Notes: a model not told the origin generated them from the letters alone. DNA of 64,000 nucleotides from Deltaproteobacteria bacterium (GCA_016717595.1 JADKFE010000029.1:1-64000), one strand, 5' to 3'. Shown: positions 10,664 to 19,377, counted from the first letter of the stretch. Translations and numbers: made by a program.

Positions 10664-12805
10664 ATGGCCACCGAGACCTTTCCCGTCAGCGCCCCCGGCG
10701 TCACCGTCACCTTCGACGCAGAGGACGGCGTCGCCGTCGTCACCTTGGCCTTGCCGGGCAAGGTGAACAAGATCAACCCCGCCTTCGGGGCCGCCTTGAG
10801 CGCGGGCCTCGACGCCGCCTTGGGCATCAAGGGCCTCAAGGGCGTGATCTTGGCCTCGGGCCACAAAGACTTCTGTGTGGGCGCCGACATCGACGTGGTC
10901 TACGCCTCCCGGGATCCCAAAGAGATCCTCGGCGTCGTCGGCCAGCTCAACGCGGGCTATCGGCGCATCGAGACCTGCGGCAAACCCGTCGTCGCCGCGC
11001 TCACGGGCTCGGCCTTGGGCGGCGGGTATGAGCTGGCCTTGGCCTGCCATCACCGCGTCGCGCTGGACAGCCCCAAGGTGCTCGTCGGCTTGCCCGAGGT
11101 CAACCTGGGCCTCATCCCCGGCGCGGGCGGCACCCAGCGGCTGCCGTACCTCCTCGGGCTTCAAGAGGCCGTGCAGCACATCGCCCAGGCCCAGCCGGTG
11201 CGGGCGCCCAAGGCCGTGAAGGCCGGGCTGATCGACGCCTTGGCCGCGGATCGGGACGCCGTGTTCGCCGCCGCCCGGGCCTGGATCGCCTCAAACCCCT
11301 CCCCCAAGCAGCCTTGGGATGCCAAGGCCCCCTTGCCCGGCGGCGTTCAGCCGGGCACCGAGGCCGCCCGCACCTTGGCCGTGGGCGCCGCGGCCTTCCT
11401 CTTCTCCAAGACGGCGGGCTGTTACCCGGCGGCTGAAGCGGCGCTGCGCTGCGTGTTTGAGGGCACCCGCCTCAGCTTCGAGCGCGGCTTGGAGATCGAG
11501 AGCCGGGCCTTCGCCAAGCTCGCCACGTCGGATCAGGCGAAGGACATGATCCGCACGCTGTGGTTTGGCAAGAACGCCGCCGACAAACAAGAGGGCCTGC
11601 CCCAGACCGCCGACGCGCGGTTTCAGAAGGCGGCGATCTTGGGCGCGGGCATGATGGGCGGCGGCCTGGCGTTTCTGTGCGCCAAGGCGGGCCTGGATGT
11701 GGTGGTGCGCGACATCCGCGAGGAGGCGCTCCAGGCCGCCCAGGCCCGGGTGGAGGAGCAGGCGGGCAAGCTTAGGCACCTCAGCGCCCAGGAGCGCGCC
11801 GAGCTCGTGGGCCGGGTCACCTTCACCCTCGATCTAGAGCCCCTGCGCGGCGCGGATCTGGTGATTGAGGCCGTCGTCGAGAACCTCAAGGTCAAACACC
11901 AGGTCATCCGTGAGGTCGAGCCCCTGCTCGCACAAGGCGCGGTCTTCGCCTCGAACACCTCAGCGATCCCCATCACCCGCCTCGCAGAGGCCGCCGTCAA
12001 CAAGGACCGCTTCATCGGCCTGCACTTCTTCTCGCCTGTGGAGAAGATGCCGCTTCTAGAGGTCATTCAGCCGAGCTTCACCAGCGAAGACACCCTCGCC
12101 CGCTGCCTCAGCTTCGGCCGCGCCATCGGCAAGACCTGCGTGGTGGTGAACGACGGCTACGGCTTCTTCACCACGCGCCTGTTCGCGGCGTACTTGCTCG
12201 AGGGCTGCCAGCTCGTGGCTGAGGGCCATGACCCCGTGCTCGTGGAGTGGGCCGCGCGCTCCTTGGGCATGGTGATGTCGCCGCTCAAGGTGTTTGACGA
12301 GGTGACGCTCACCCTGGGCATGCACGCCTTCACCACCCGGGAGGCGGTGCTGGGCGAGAAGCTCAACCTCGCGGGCCTGGACCTGGTGCGGGCGGTCGTG
12401 GCCGCCGGTCGGCCGGGCAAAGCGGCCGGGGCGGGCTTTTATGACTACGAGCACCCCCGGCGAATCTGGCCGGGGCTCAAGGAGCTCGTCCAGGCTGAGA
12501 CCCCGGCGGAGACGGGCGTTGTGCACCTGCAGCGCCGGTTGATGCTGGCGCAGCTCGCCGAGCTGGGGCGTGTGCTCGACGACGGCATCTTACGCAAGCC
12601 CATCGACGCCGACGTCGGCGCGATCTTTGGCCTGGGCTTCGCCCCGAACACCGGCGGGCCGCTCTCTTGGGCCGATCGCCAGGGCCTGCCCCAGCTCGTC
12701 GCCGAGATGGACACGATGGCCGCGCGTTATGGCGCACGCTACGCGCCGTCGGCGACCTACCGGAAGATGGCCGCCGACGGCGCCCGCTTCTATGAGGGTC
12801 CATGA
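10664..12805 (+). CDS. fadJ: Multifunctional enoyl-CoA hydratase / 3-hydroxyacyl-CoA dehydrogenase
   Basis: This 713-residue FadB/FadJ-type protein catalyses hydration and oxidation in beta-oxidation. The N-terminal crotonase domain (about 1-190) has the oxyanion-hole segments ASGHKDFCVGADI and ALGGGYELALACHHR and the catalytic-region PEVNLGLIPGAGGTQRL. A linker follows, then a Rossmann domain starting AAILGAGMMGGG (about residue 325), the dehydrogenase active-site region GLHFFSPVEKMPLLEV, and two C-terminal helical dehydrogenase domains. The ATG at 10664 is two bases after the thiolase stop. Its own stop overlaps the start of the ferritin-like gene (ATGATG), so all four genes probably share one transcript. 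FadB and FadJ are not distinguishable here. Confidence 0.92.
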   Translation: MATETFPVSAPGVTVTFDAEDGVAVVTLALPGKVNKINPAFGAALSAGLDAALGIKGLKGVILASGHKDFCVGADIDVVYASRDPKEILGVVGQLNAGYRRIETCGKPVVAALTGSALGGGYELALACHHRVALDSPKVLVGLPEVNLGLIPGAGGTQRLPYLLGLQEAVQHIAQAQPVRAPKAVKAGLIDALAADRDAVFAAARAWIASNPSPKQPWDAKAPLPGGVQPGTEAARTLAVGAAAFLFSKTAGCYPAAEAALRCVFEGTRLSFERGLEIESRAFAKLATSDQAKDMIRTLWFGKNAADKQEGLPQTADARFQKAAILGAGMMGGGLAFLCAKAGLDVVVRDIREEALQAAQARVEEQAGKLRHLSAQERAELVGRVTFTLDLEPLRGADLVIEAVVENLKVKHQVIREVEPLLAQGAVFASNTSAIPITRLAEAAVNKDRFIGLHFFSPVEKMPLLEVIQPSFTSEDTLARCLSFGRAIGKTCVVVNDGYGFFTTRLFAAYLLEGCQLVAEGHDPVLVEWAARSLGMVMSPLKVFDEVTLTLGMHAFTTREAVLGEKLNLAGLDLVRAVVAAGRPGKAAGAGFYDYEHPRRIWPGLKELVQAETPAETGVVHLQRRLMLAQLAELGRVLDDGILRKPIDADVGAIFGLGFAPNTGGPLSWADRQGLPQLVAEMDTMAARYGARYAPSATYRKMAADGARFYEGP

Positions 12806-13161
12806 TGTCGAACGACGCCGATCTCCTTCGTCACGTCATGGCGCGGGAGTGTGAGACGGTGAACGAGTACCTGGCCTTGGCCGAGCGGGCCCAGTCGCCC
12901 GAGGTCAAGGGCCTGCTGCTGCACCTCGCCTACGAGGAGAAGGAGCACATCGCCGTCTGCGCCAAAGAGCTCATGAAGGTAGACGCCGACCACAAGATGT
13001 GGATGGAGAAGGTCCACGCGCCCTTGGACGCGCAAGGAAAGCGGCTCAACACCGCGGCCTCCGGGGATCACGGCCCCGGGCCGAACCCAACACAGAGCGC
13101 CGCCGCCCCAACGGCGGTCTCGGCGAAGCCTCAGTTCACCATCGGCAGCCTCATCCGCTGA
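12802..13161 (+). CDS. Encapsulin cargo: ferritin-like protein with C-terminal targeting peptide
   Basis: This 119-residue protein has a two-helix ferritin-like core (about 5-60) with a metal-ligand pattern like that of encapsulated ferritin EncFtn: Glu16, and EEKEH giving Glu46-x-x-His49, with the 30-residue Glu-Glu spacing also seen in EncFtn. A flexible Gly/Pro/Ala tail (85-110) leads to FTIGSLIR at the very C-terminus. That ending matches the cargo-loading peptide of family 1 encapsulins (consensus close to LTVGSLRR). The start overlaps the stop of the upstream beta-oxidation gene, implying translational coupling. It probably oxidises and delivers iron inside the encapsulin shell encoded next. 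An alternative start is the ATG at 12805. Confidence 0.88.
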   Translation: MMSNDADLLRHVMARECETVNEYLALAERAQSPEVKGLLLHLAYEEKEHIAVCAKELMKVDADHKMWMEKVHAPLDAQGKRLNTAASGDHGPGPNPTQSAAAPTAVSAKPQFTIGSLIR

Positions 13162-13172
13162 GAGGGTCACCC

Positions 13173-14024
13173 ATGAACCAGTTCTCCAACCACAACGACA
13201 ACCCCCTCAACGAGGCCGAGTTTCGCCGGGTTCACGACGCGGTGATCGAGGCCGCCAAGCGCCGCCTCGTGGGCCGCCGCTTCATCGAGCTCTATGGCCC
13301 GATGGGCCCCGGCGTGCAGGCCATCGCGTACGACGAGTTCACCGGCACTGATAGCGGCCAGCTCGACCTGCTCGGCGAGTCGTCCCCCACGCGCATCTTC
13401 ACCGACCAGCGCCGCTTCCGCACCATCCCCATCCTCTACAAAGACTTCGTGCTGCATTGGCGCGATCTGGAGATGGCCCGGCAGCTCAACATGCCCCTGG
13501 ACGTCTCGGCGGCGGCGGGCGCGGCGTCTTGGTGCGCCGAGCGTGAAGACCAGCTCATCTTCTACGGCGACGAGAAGCTGGGCTACGAGGGCCTGATGAA
13601 CCACCCCCAGCGCCAGGTGGCCCCGCTCACTGATGGCTGGGGCCGGGCCGGGGCGGCCTTCCGCGACGTGGTGGACGCCGCCGAGAAGCTCTTTGAGGCC
13701 GGGCACTACGGCCCCTACGCCTTGGTGTGCTCGCCGCGCCTGTACGCGAACCTGCACCGCCTGTGGGAGGACTCCCGCACCATGGAGCTCGACAACGTGC
13801 GCCGGGTGATCGAGGGTGAGGTCTTCCAGTCCAACGTGCTGCGCGGCAACGTCGCCGTGCTCGTCTCCAAAGGCCAAGAGAACCTCGACCTCGCCGTGTC
13901 CATCGACATGACGACGGCCTACCTCGGCGCCGAGCGTATGAACCACCCCTTCCGTGTGCTGGAGGCGCTGATCCTGCGCATCAAGCACCCCGACGCGATC
14001 TGCACGATCGAGGCGGGGGCCTAG
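13173..14024 (+). CDS. enc: Family 1 encapsulin shell protein
   Basis: The 283 residues from the ATG at 13173 are close to the usual 265-290 of HK97-fold encapsulins (older name linocin M18). Features matching the family are the N-terminal helix AVIEAAKRRLVGRRFIELYG with GPMGPGVQ, the E-loop region DQRRFRTIPILYKDFVLHWRD, the P-domain stretch with DVSAAAGAASWCAEREDQLI and FYGDEKLGYEGLMN, and the A-domain GPYALVCSPRLYANLH and SVDMTTAYLG-like SIDMTTAYLG. The protein self-assembles into an icosahedral compartment that encloses the cargo encoded 11 bp upstream. No other cargo gene is adjacent. Confidence 0.95.
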   Translation: MNQFSNHNDNPLNEAEFRRVHDAVIEAAKRRLVGRRFIELYGPMGPGVQAIAYDEFTGTDSGQLDLLGESSPTRIFTDQRRFRTIPILYKDFVLHWRDLEMARQLNMPLDVSAAAGAASWCAEREDQLIFYGDEKLGYEGLMNHPQRQVAPLTDGWGRAGAAFRDVVDAAEKLFEAGHYGPYALVCSPRLYANLHRLWEDSRTMELDNVRRVIEGEVFQSNVLRGNVAVLVSKGQENLDLAVSIDMTTAYLGAERMNHPFRVLEALILRIKHPDAICTIEAGA

Positions 14025-14338
14025 GCGGCGCCGCGCTCGCCGCCCGAAGGCGTCTCGAAGACGGCGGCGGCGGTGGGCGCGGTGAGCGCCAGCTCAAACA
14101 AGCGGTCGAGGCGCTCGGGGCTGGCCTCGGTGAGGGCGCGCTCGTGCTCGGGGATTAGGGCGCCGAAGCGTTGGACGAGGGCACGGCGGAGGACGTCTTG
14201 CCGTCCCTCCTCAAAACCCTCTTGCCACCCTTCTTGCCACCCCTCCTCAAAACCCTCGCGCCACATCCAACTCCTCGTCTGCGCTGGCTGCGAAGAGGCG
14301 CCGGCGTAGGCCCATGCGCGCGCCTCGTTGCAGCTCAC
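14021..14338 (-). pseudogene. Orphan C-terminal piece of an Rpn-family nuclease
   Basis: Only the C-terminal domain of the neighbouring Rpn-type protein is present: a charged repeat (FEEGWQEGWQEGFEEGRQ) followed by LVQRFGALIPEHERAL and TEASPERLDRLFELALTAPTA, closely matching the tail of the gene at 14335-15306. The nuclease domain is missing. The annotated start is GTG at 14338; the ATG at 14266 is also possible. It overlaps the encapsulin stop convergently by four bases. It is best read as a remnant of a duplicated copy. Confidence 0.65.
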
Positions 14339-15306
14339 GGGGCCGCCCTCTCTGGGGGCGCGTTGAAGAGGGCCTCAGCGGTGGGGGCGGTGAAGATCAG
14401 GTCCATCCAGCGCTCCAGACGCGCTGGGCTGGCCTCTGAGAGGGCGCGCTCGTGCTCAGGGCGCAGCGTGCCGAAGCGGTGAAGGACGCCGCGGCGGATG
14501 ACTTTTTGCATCATCAAGAGGCTCCTACTCCTCTCCTCCTGCCGCCCCTCCTCACGCTCACGCTGCATCCAGCTCATGACCTGCTCACGCTCGGGAGGAT
14601 GTAGTAAGGCCATCGCCCGCTCCGTCTCCGCGGGGCTCACCCGCGACTGGTTGAGGTAGATGGCGTATTTTAACACGGCCGCGGCCCAGTGGTCGCCGCG
14701 CTCACGAAGGGCCCGCTCGTAGAGGGGCAGGTGCTGGTTGAGGAGCGGCAGGGTGCGGCCCTCGTGGGCGTGGCGCATGAGCAGGAGCGCGAGGCGGCCG
14801 CCGCCTTGGCCGGGGAGCTGGTCGTCGGGGGTGACGCTGAGGTCTTCGAACCACAGCTCCAGCTCGGGGAGGTAGGGCTTGAGCCCGGCGATGGCCTCGG
14901 GCGGGGCGTCGTAGAGCTCGGAGAGGCGGCGCGGCGCCGTCCAGGGGCGCTCGCCGTGGGCGACCACCAGGGTCAACACGACGGGCAGGCGCGGCCCCTC
15001 GACCTGCTCCCACACCCGCATCGCCGCGCGTAAGGCCCGGTACGGCATCTGCGGATCGGGGCTCGACTGGTGCTCGATGAGGATCGTGAGGTGGGCGTAG
15101 CCTCCCGGACGCCAAGGCGCCTGAAAGTGCAGGTCGGGGGTGCGGGCGCGCAGCTCGGCGCTGTGCTGCTCTGGGGGCAAGGCGACGAGGCCGTCGAGGT
15201 CCAAGAGCGCGAGCACGGGCGGAGGCAGCAGATCCCGCAGCATCGCCGCGAGCTCGGCGGGCTCGCTGAACGTCAGCTTAAACAGGGCGTCATGAGGTTG
15301 GGTCAT
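14335..15306 (-). CDS. Rpn family recombination-promoting nuclease / putative transposase
   Basis: The 323 residues begin MTQPHDALFKLTFSEP, the N-terminal signature of the Rpn/YhgA-like PD-(D/E)XK family. The nuclease core includes LTILIEHQSSPDPQMPYR (the E-x-Q motif, with the conserved M-P-Y/F-R) near residue 80-100. A charged helix (QREREEGRQEER) leads to a C-terminal DUF4351-like helical domain. Escherichia coli Rpn proteins are DNA endonucleases that promote RecA-independent recombination; they are not true insertion-sequence transposases, and no terminal inverted repeats are visible. A second, headless copy follows immediately. Confidence 0.8.
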   Translation of the reverse strand: MTQPHDALFKLTFSEPAELAAMLRDLLPPPVLALLDLDGLVALPPEQHSAELRARTPDLHFQAPWRPGGYAHLTILIEHQSSPDPQMPYRALRAAMRVWEQVEGPRLPVVLTLVVAHGERPWTAPRRLSELYDAPPEAIAGLKPYLPELELWFEDLSVTPDDQLPGQGGGRLALLLMRHAHEGRTLPLLNQHLPLYERALRERGDHWAAAVLKYAIYLNQSRVSPAETERAMALLHPPEREQVMSWMQREREEGRQEERSRSLLMMQKVIRRGVLHRFGTLRPEHERALSEASPARLERWMDLIFTAPTAEALFNAPPERAAP

Positions 15307-15362
15307 GCGCGCTCAGTTAGCCCAAGGATGGGCCTCAAACTGACCGACGATCACCTGAGGCG

Positions 15363-16301
15363 CTAATGTCGGCTCAAGACAACCACGGCGAGCACGACGA
15401 GGCCCGCGCCGAGCAGCTCACGGGCCGAGGGGAAGTCGGCGCCGAGGGTCAAGGCCAAGATCGTCGTGGCGACCACCCCCGCGAGCACGCTCGCCGAGCG
15501 GTTCACGGGCACGGCGAAGCTCGACTCCCGGGGGTCCAAGAAGATGAGCGTGCCGAAGATGCCCGTGCCTTGGCTGAACGCCCCGATGAGCAGGGCCAAG
15601 ATCAAGGCGAGGCCGGTGACGCCGCCGGTGAAGCCGTCGTGGAGCTGGGTCATCAGGGCCCCTTCGCCCCACAGCGCCAACAGCCCCAACATCACCAAGG
15701 TGAAGGGCGCGACGACGAGCTGCTCTTCAGCGAAGTAACGCCGGGTGACGGCGGGGTCCGTGGCTTTGCCCAGGCGGTCGATGAGCCGCAGGCGCACAAA
15801 ATACGCCGCGAGGTAGAGCCCGATGTCGATGCCCGCCGGGACGCTGAGCCCGAAGCCTTTGACCTCGGAGGTGGCCACGATCAGCGCCAGGCCACACAAG
15901 GCGAGGGCGATCCACGCCGCCGGGCGCGGGCGTTTGTGGCTCAAGAGGTCCACCACCGGGGCGATGGCGAGCACCCCGCCGCGCATCAAGAGCATGGCGA
16001 AGACGATGGACACGCCCTCAAAGGTGTAGGCCAAGGTGGCCGTGACCAGGATCACCGCGGTGCAGGCGCCTGAGAGGGCCGTCCAGCGGCTCGGCGCGGG
16101 CAGGCTCAGGCCGCCGAGCTGAACCTGGCCCGCGTCACGCCACCAGCCCGAGGCGAACAAGAACAAGAAGGTGACGACGACCGAGGCCGCCGTGCTGGCC
16201 GGCAAGATCGCCGCGCCGTCTACGGCGGGCAGCCCCGGCACGAGGCCTGAAGACAAGGCCTTGGTGAGCGCGGTGAACGGCACATAGCAGAGGAAATACA
16301 A
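15363..16301 (-). CDS. DMT/EamA-like membrane transporter
   Basis: About ten hydrophobic segments span 312 residues, with the halves related in the manner of drug/metabolite transporters. The gene ends LLGAGLVVLAVVVLSRH. The listed start is TTG at 16301, but the protein signal continues in frame upstream (VGIWRAALLYFLC), completing the first membrane helix, and no ATG or GTG is found there. The true start may lie 20-30 bp upstream or be masked by an indel. The substrate is unknown. Confidence 0.7.
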   Translation of the reverse strand: MYFLCYVPFTALTKALSSGLVPGLPAVDGAAILPASTAASVVVTFLFLFASGWWRDAGQVQLGGLSLPAPSRWTALSGACTAVILVTATLAYTFEGVSIVFAMLLMRGGVLAIAPVVDLLSHKRPRPAAWIALALCGLALIVATSEVKGFGLSVPAGIDIGLYLAAYFVRLRLIDRLGKATDPAVTRRYFAEEQLVVAPFTLVMLGLLALWGEGALMTQLHDGFTGGVTGLALILALLIGAFSQGTGIFGTLIFLDPRESSFAVPVNRSASVLAGVVATTILALTLGADFPSARELLGAGLVVLAVVVLSRH

Positions 16302-16434
16302 GAGCGCCGCGCGCCAGATCCCGACGTGTTCACCGAGGATGTCGCACCTCCGCGCTGGTTGAGCGGGATCTATGGCGCGGCTGGGGCGCCCCGGCGCCGC
16401 TCACCTCGACGGATCCTGCGCCAGCGCAGGACAC

Positions 16435-16466
16435 AGGCCGACTCAGCCCAAGGCCGACTCAACCCA
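16435..16466. repeat. 16-bp tandem duplication
   Basis: AGGCCGACTCAGCCCA is followed directly by AGGCCGACTCAACCCA (one mismatch) and the beginning of a third copy. It spans the stop of the EF-hand gene at 16459. Confidence 0.6.
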
Positions 16467-16710
16467 AGGCCGCCGCGTCCAGGGCCCGCAGAAACTCATC
16501 GACGTTCAGCCGCCCGTCGCCGCCCCGGTCATACCGCTCGACGAGCGCCTTGGCCTCCCCCTCGGTGAGGTGCTCATCGAAGCGCACCATCGCCGCGCGG
16601 AGCTCCTCAGCGCTGAGGAAGCCGTCGCCGTCGAGGTCAAACTCTTGGAACACGGCCTTGAGCTGGGCGCGAACATCGGGGCTGAGGTGAGAGAGGCGCT
16701 TCTCGGGCAT
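16459..16710 (-). CDS. Small EF-hand calcium-binding protein
   Basis: The 83-residue protein carries two canonical EF-hand loops: DLDGDGFLSAEE (about residues 25-36) and DRGGDGRLNVDE (about 61-72), the second with Gly at loop position 3 and so perhaps weaker. No signal peptide is present, so it is likely cytoplasmic. It lies 40 bp downstream of the RING/TerD-like gene in the same orientation and could be co-transcribed with it. This is interesting because TerD domains also bind calcium. Confidence 0.85.
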   Translation of the reverse strand: MPEKRLSHLSPDVRAQLKAVFQEFDLDGDGFLSAEELRAAMVRFDEHLTEGEAKALVERYDRGGDGRLNVDEFLRALDAAALG

Positions 16711-16749
16711 GGTCAGGCTCCGCAGTTGGGGTGGCCCTCATAACCCGCT

Positions 16750-19314
16750 TCAGCCCGGCGGCGCGGAGAGCAGGTCCGCGGCGGAGCGCGGCGCGGCGAC
16801 GGCCTCACGGAAGAGCGCGTAGACCTCAGCGCCTTCAGGCAACGAGAGGTCACCTTCACTGAGCGCGGCGAAGACGGGGCCATCCAAGGGCGGCAGGGCC
16901 TCATAGAGCGTGTCGGCCTGGGCGTGGAGGATGCGGCGAAAGAGGCCGTGGGCGTCTTCGCCAGGGCGGCGGGTCAGCTCACTCGTCGCCCAAGGGCTTC
17001 GGACGAGCACCCGCTGGGCCCGGGCGGCGGCGTGCAGCGCGGCGAGGCGGAACATCGTCGGGCGGCTGCCGTGCTCAAAATAATGGAGGAGCCGTGGGCA
17101 CACCGACTGAATGTCTTTGGTGGAGGTCGCGACGTTGTTCATCGCGAGCTGGCCTTTGCGGGAGACGTCTAACCAATGAAGCCGCCGCGTCGCCAGATCC
17201 ACCACCAAGGGCATAAAGACGCCGTTGGGGCCGTCCAGGGCGAACCGAAGCCGCACGGTGCGGGGGTCAAAGATGGCGTTGTCTTCGTCCTCACGCACCA
17301 TGAGCCCGGCGAAGGCGCGCTCTAACTTCGAGAACGGCAGGCCGGAGTAGGCGTTGACCACCATCACGGCGAAGCGGTAGCCCTGGCTGCGGGCGTTCTT
17401 GAGCAGCAGATCCACAAACTCCGAGGCGCCGTCGGGGTGCGGGGCGCTGGTGAAGTCGCCAGAGGACCGCGCGACGGTGACCCCGCCCGCGCTCAGCTTG
17501 AGGTGGTAATAGGCGCAGACGTCTCGATAGCCCCAGTCATCCCCATAAAAGCCGACGCTGAGGTCCAAGTCGGTGTACGACTCGTCCTTTGGAGGTTGGC
17601 ACCAGTGCATGAACAGTCGCAGCAGGGGCCCCTCAGGCAGCGCCAGGCTCGACCCTCGGGGCAGGTTCACCGCCGAGACGCTCGCCGTGCGCTCGTTGAA
17701 CGGCACGATGATCTGGGCCAAGCTCTCATCGATCACCGCGTCTTGCACGGGGTCCAGGCGGGCGAGGCGCGTGAGCAGGGTGCGCTCCAAACCTTCGATG
17801 ATCGGGCCAACACGCTCGGCGGAGAGGAGCGGGCGGGTGTCTTTGGCCGACGGCGCGTTGAACAGCGGCGTGGCGGGGAAAAACACGCGGTCGGGGCCCG
17901 CCTCGTGGCGTCGGGCCAGGGCGGTGGTGAGCGTGAGCAGCATCGGCGTGGTCAGGCGCTCGGCCACGGCGAGGATGGCCTCATCCGGCGCGCGGCTCGT
18001 GGGATCGAGGCGCAGGAGCAGGTCCAAGCGCCGGGCCAGCTCACCCGGTCGGGCGCGGAGGTGCGCGGTGAGCCCCGCCACGTCTTTTGCGCGCAGCAGG
18101 CGCTCGGCGACACCCCGGAAGGTGCTCAGCGCAGGGCGGCCCTTGGCGTCACGATGGACCGTGTCCGATGTGCCGATCAGGGCGTCTGCCAGGGGCCCCG
18201 TCGTGCCCCGAAGGGTCACGAACGCCCGGGCGATGACCGGGAACCGCTCAGCGAACTCATAGGGGTGCAGGCGCTCCCCCACGCCGCGCCAGAGGCTCTT
18301 GTGCCGGTGAAGGTCTTCAGCGAGGGTGGCCTCAGGCAAGGCGTTGAGCAGGCCCAGCAGCGCCCGGCGGATGGGGCGGCCCATCTTGGCGACGACAAAC
18401 CGCGCGGAGGAGATGGGCTGGTAGGCGACCCCACGTTTGTTGTCGAGGGTTTTTTTGTCCCAGCGCCGGTCACCGTGTTTGACGGGCACCAGCTTGGTCT
18501 TGGCCTGCAGGCTCACGTCCGCGCCGGAGAGCACAGCGATCACCCGCAGCACGTCCGTCGCCGTCTTGAGCCGCGCGCTGAGCTGGGCGTGCACCGCTGT
18601 GTCGTTGGGGTGCGCCTTCAAGAGCCCGCCGAGCACGATGGCGAGGTTCTCTTTGACGGGGATCTGCTCGGGCAGCCAATCCAGGAGCGTGAGGCCCTTC
18701 TCGGCGACGAGGAGCTTGAGCGCGGCGACGTCGTCGGGGCTCATCGCCTGGGCGCGGGCGCACAGACGCTCCATGAGCGCGCGAGCGGCGGGCTCCTCAG
18801 CGCTGGGGTGGAGCACCTGGAGCTTGATCCAGCGCTCGTTGGGGCTCAGGGGCCTAGGCGCCTCGTCCGCGGTGAAGAACCGCGAGCCCTCGATGAGTTT
18901 GGTCCCACACACCGGGCAGCCCGCCGTGGCGGTGATGTCAAAACACCGCTCACAGACGACGTGGTGACACGGCCGCAGCACATGGGTGCTGCCCACGCCG
19001 CCGCAGGTGATGCACGGCAGGCCCTCACGCTGGAGATAATGCACCAGCATCCGCTGGATCCAGAGGGCCAAGGTGTCGTTGGGCACGCCGTCGGGGAAGC
19101 GCCGGTAGAGCGGCGTGTGATTGACGTGGGCGCCTTTGGCCTTGGCCAGCGCCTTGGGCAGCCAGCCATGCAGCGCCGTGAGCTGCGCCAGAGGCATCCG
19201 GCCGAGGCGCGTGAGCAAGGCGTAGCTCGGGACATAGCCCAGCTCCGCGAGCTCCAGGGCCAAGGCGTGAGCGGCGCGCTCGTTGTGCTCTGGCTCGCCG
19301 AGCTCCGGCGGCAA
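16750..19314 (-). CDS. MXAN_6230/SCO0854-type RING-finger protein with TerD-like C-terminus
   Basis: This is an 854-residue protein. A RING finger of the C3HC4 type occupies residues 101-136: CITC, then CHHVVCERC, then CPVC, with spacing like eukaryotic RING domains. The long middle part is helical. Residues about 590-720 resemble a TerD fold (DLDLSVGFYGDDWGYRDV, SGDFTSAPHPDGASEFVDL, RFAVMVVNAYSGLPF), the calcium-binding module of tellurite/stress systems. This architecture corresponds to a family known from Myxococcus and Streptomyces. The assigned start is TTG; the family-like reading (TLRDLLAARDGLVVLPPEL) continues 15 codons upstream to about 19359 without a standard start. The function is unknown; a ubiquitin-like role is not established. 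Confidence 0.8.
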   Translation of the reverse strand: MPPELGEPEHNERAAHALALELAELGYVPSYALLTRLGRMPLAQLTALHGWLPKALAKAKGAHVNHTPLYRRFPDGVPNDTLALWIQRMLVHYLQREGLPCITCGGVGSTHVLRPCHHVVCERCFDITATAGCPVCGTKLIEGSRFFTADEAPRPLSPNERWIKLQVLHPSAEEPAARALMERLCARAQAMSPDDVAALKLLVAEKGLTLLDWLPEQIPVKENLAIVLGGLLKAHPNDTAVHAQLSARLKTATDVLRVIAVLSGADVSLQAKTKLVPVKHGDRRWDKKTLDNKRGVAYQPISSARFVVAKMGRPIRRALLGLLNALPEATLAEDLHRHKSLWRGVGERLHPYEFAERFPVIARAFVTLRGTTGPLADALIGTSDTVHRDAKGRPALSTFRGVAERLLRAKDVAGLTAHLRARPGELARRLDLLLRLDPTSRAPDEAILAVAERLTTPMLLTLTTALARRHEAGPDRVFFPATPLFNAPSAKDTRPLLSAERVGPIIEGLERTLLTRLARLDPVQDAVIDESLAQIIVPFNERTASVSAVNLPRGSSLALPEGPLLRLFMHWCQPPKDESYTDLDLSVGFYGDDWGYRDVCAYYHLKLSAGGVTVARSSGDFTSAPHPDGASEFVDLLLKNARSQGYRFAVMVVNAYSGLPFSKLERAFAGLMVREDEDNAIFDPRTVRLRFALDGPNGVFMPLVVDLATRRLHWLDVSRKGQLAMNNVATSTKDIQSVCPRLLHYFEHGSRPTMFRLAALHAAARAQRVLVRSPWATSELTRRPGEDAHGLFRRILHAQADTLYEALPPLDGPVFAALSEGDLSLPEGAEVYALFREAVAAPRSAADLLSAPPG

Positions 19315-19377
19315 GACGACGAGGCCATCACGGGCGGCGAGCAGATCGCGGAGCGTCAGAGGGGCCTCAGGTCGAGA

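Noticed and set aside
14335..15306. Insertion sequence
   Set aside because: The 'putative transposase' label of the Rpn family is historical. No terminal inverted repeats or target duplications flank the gene.
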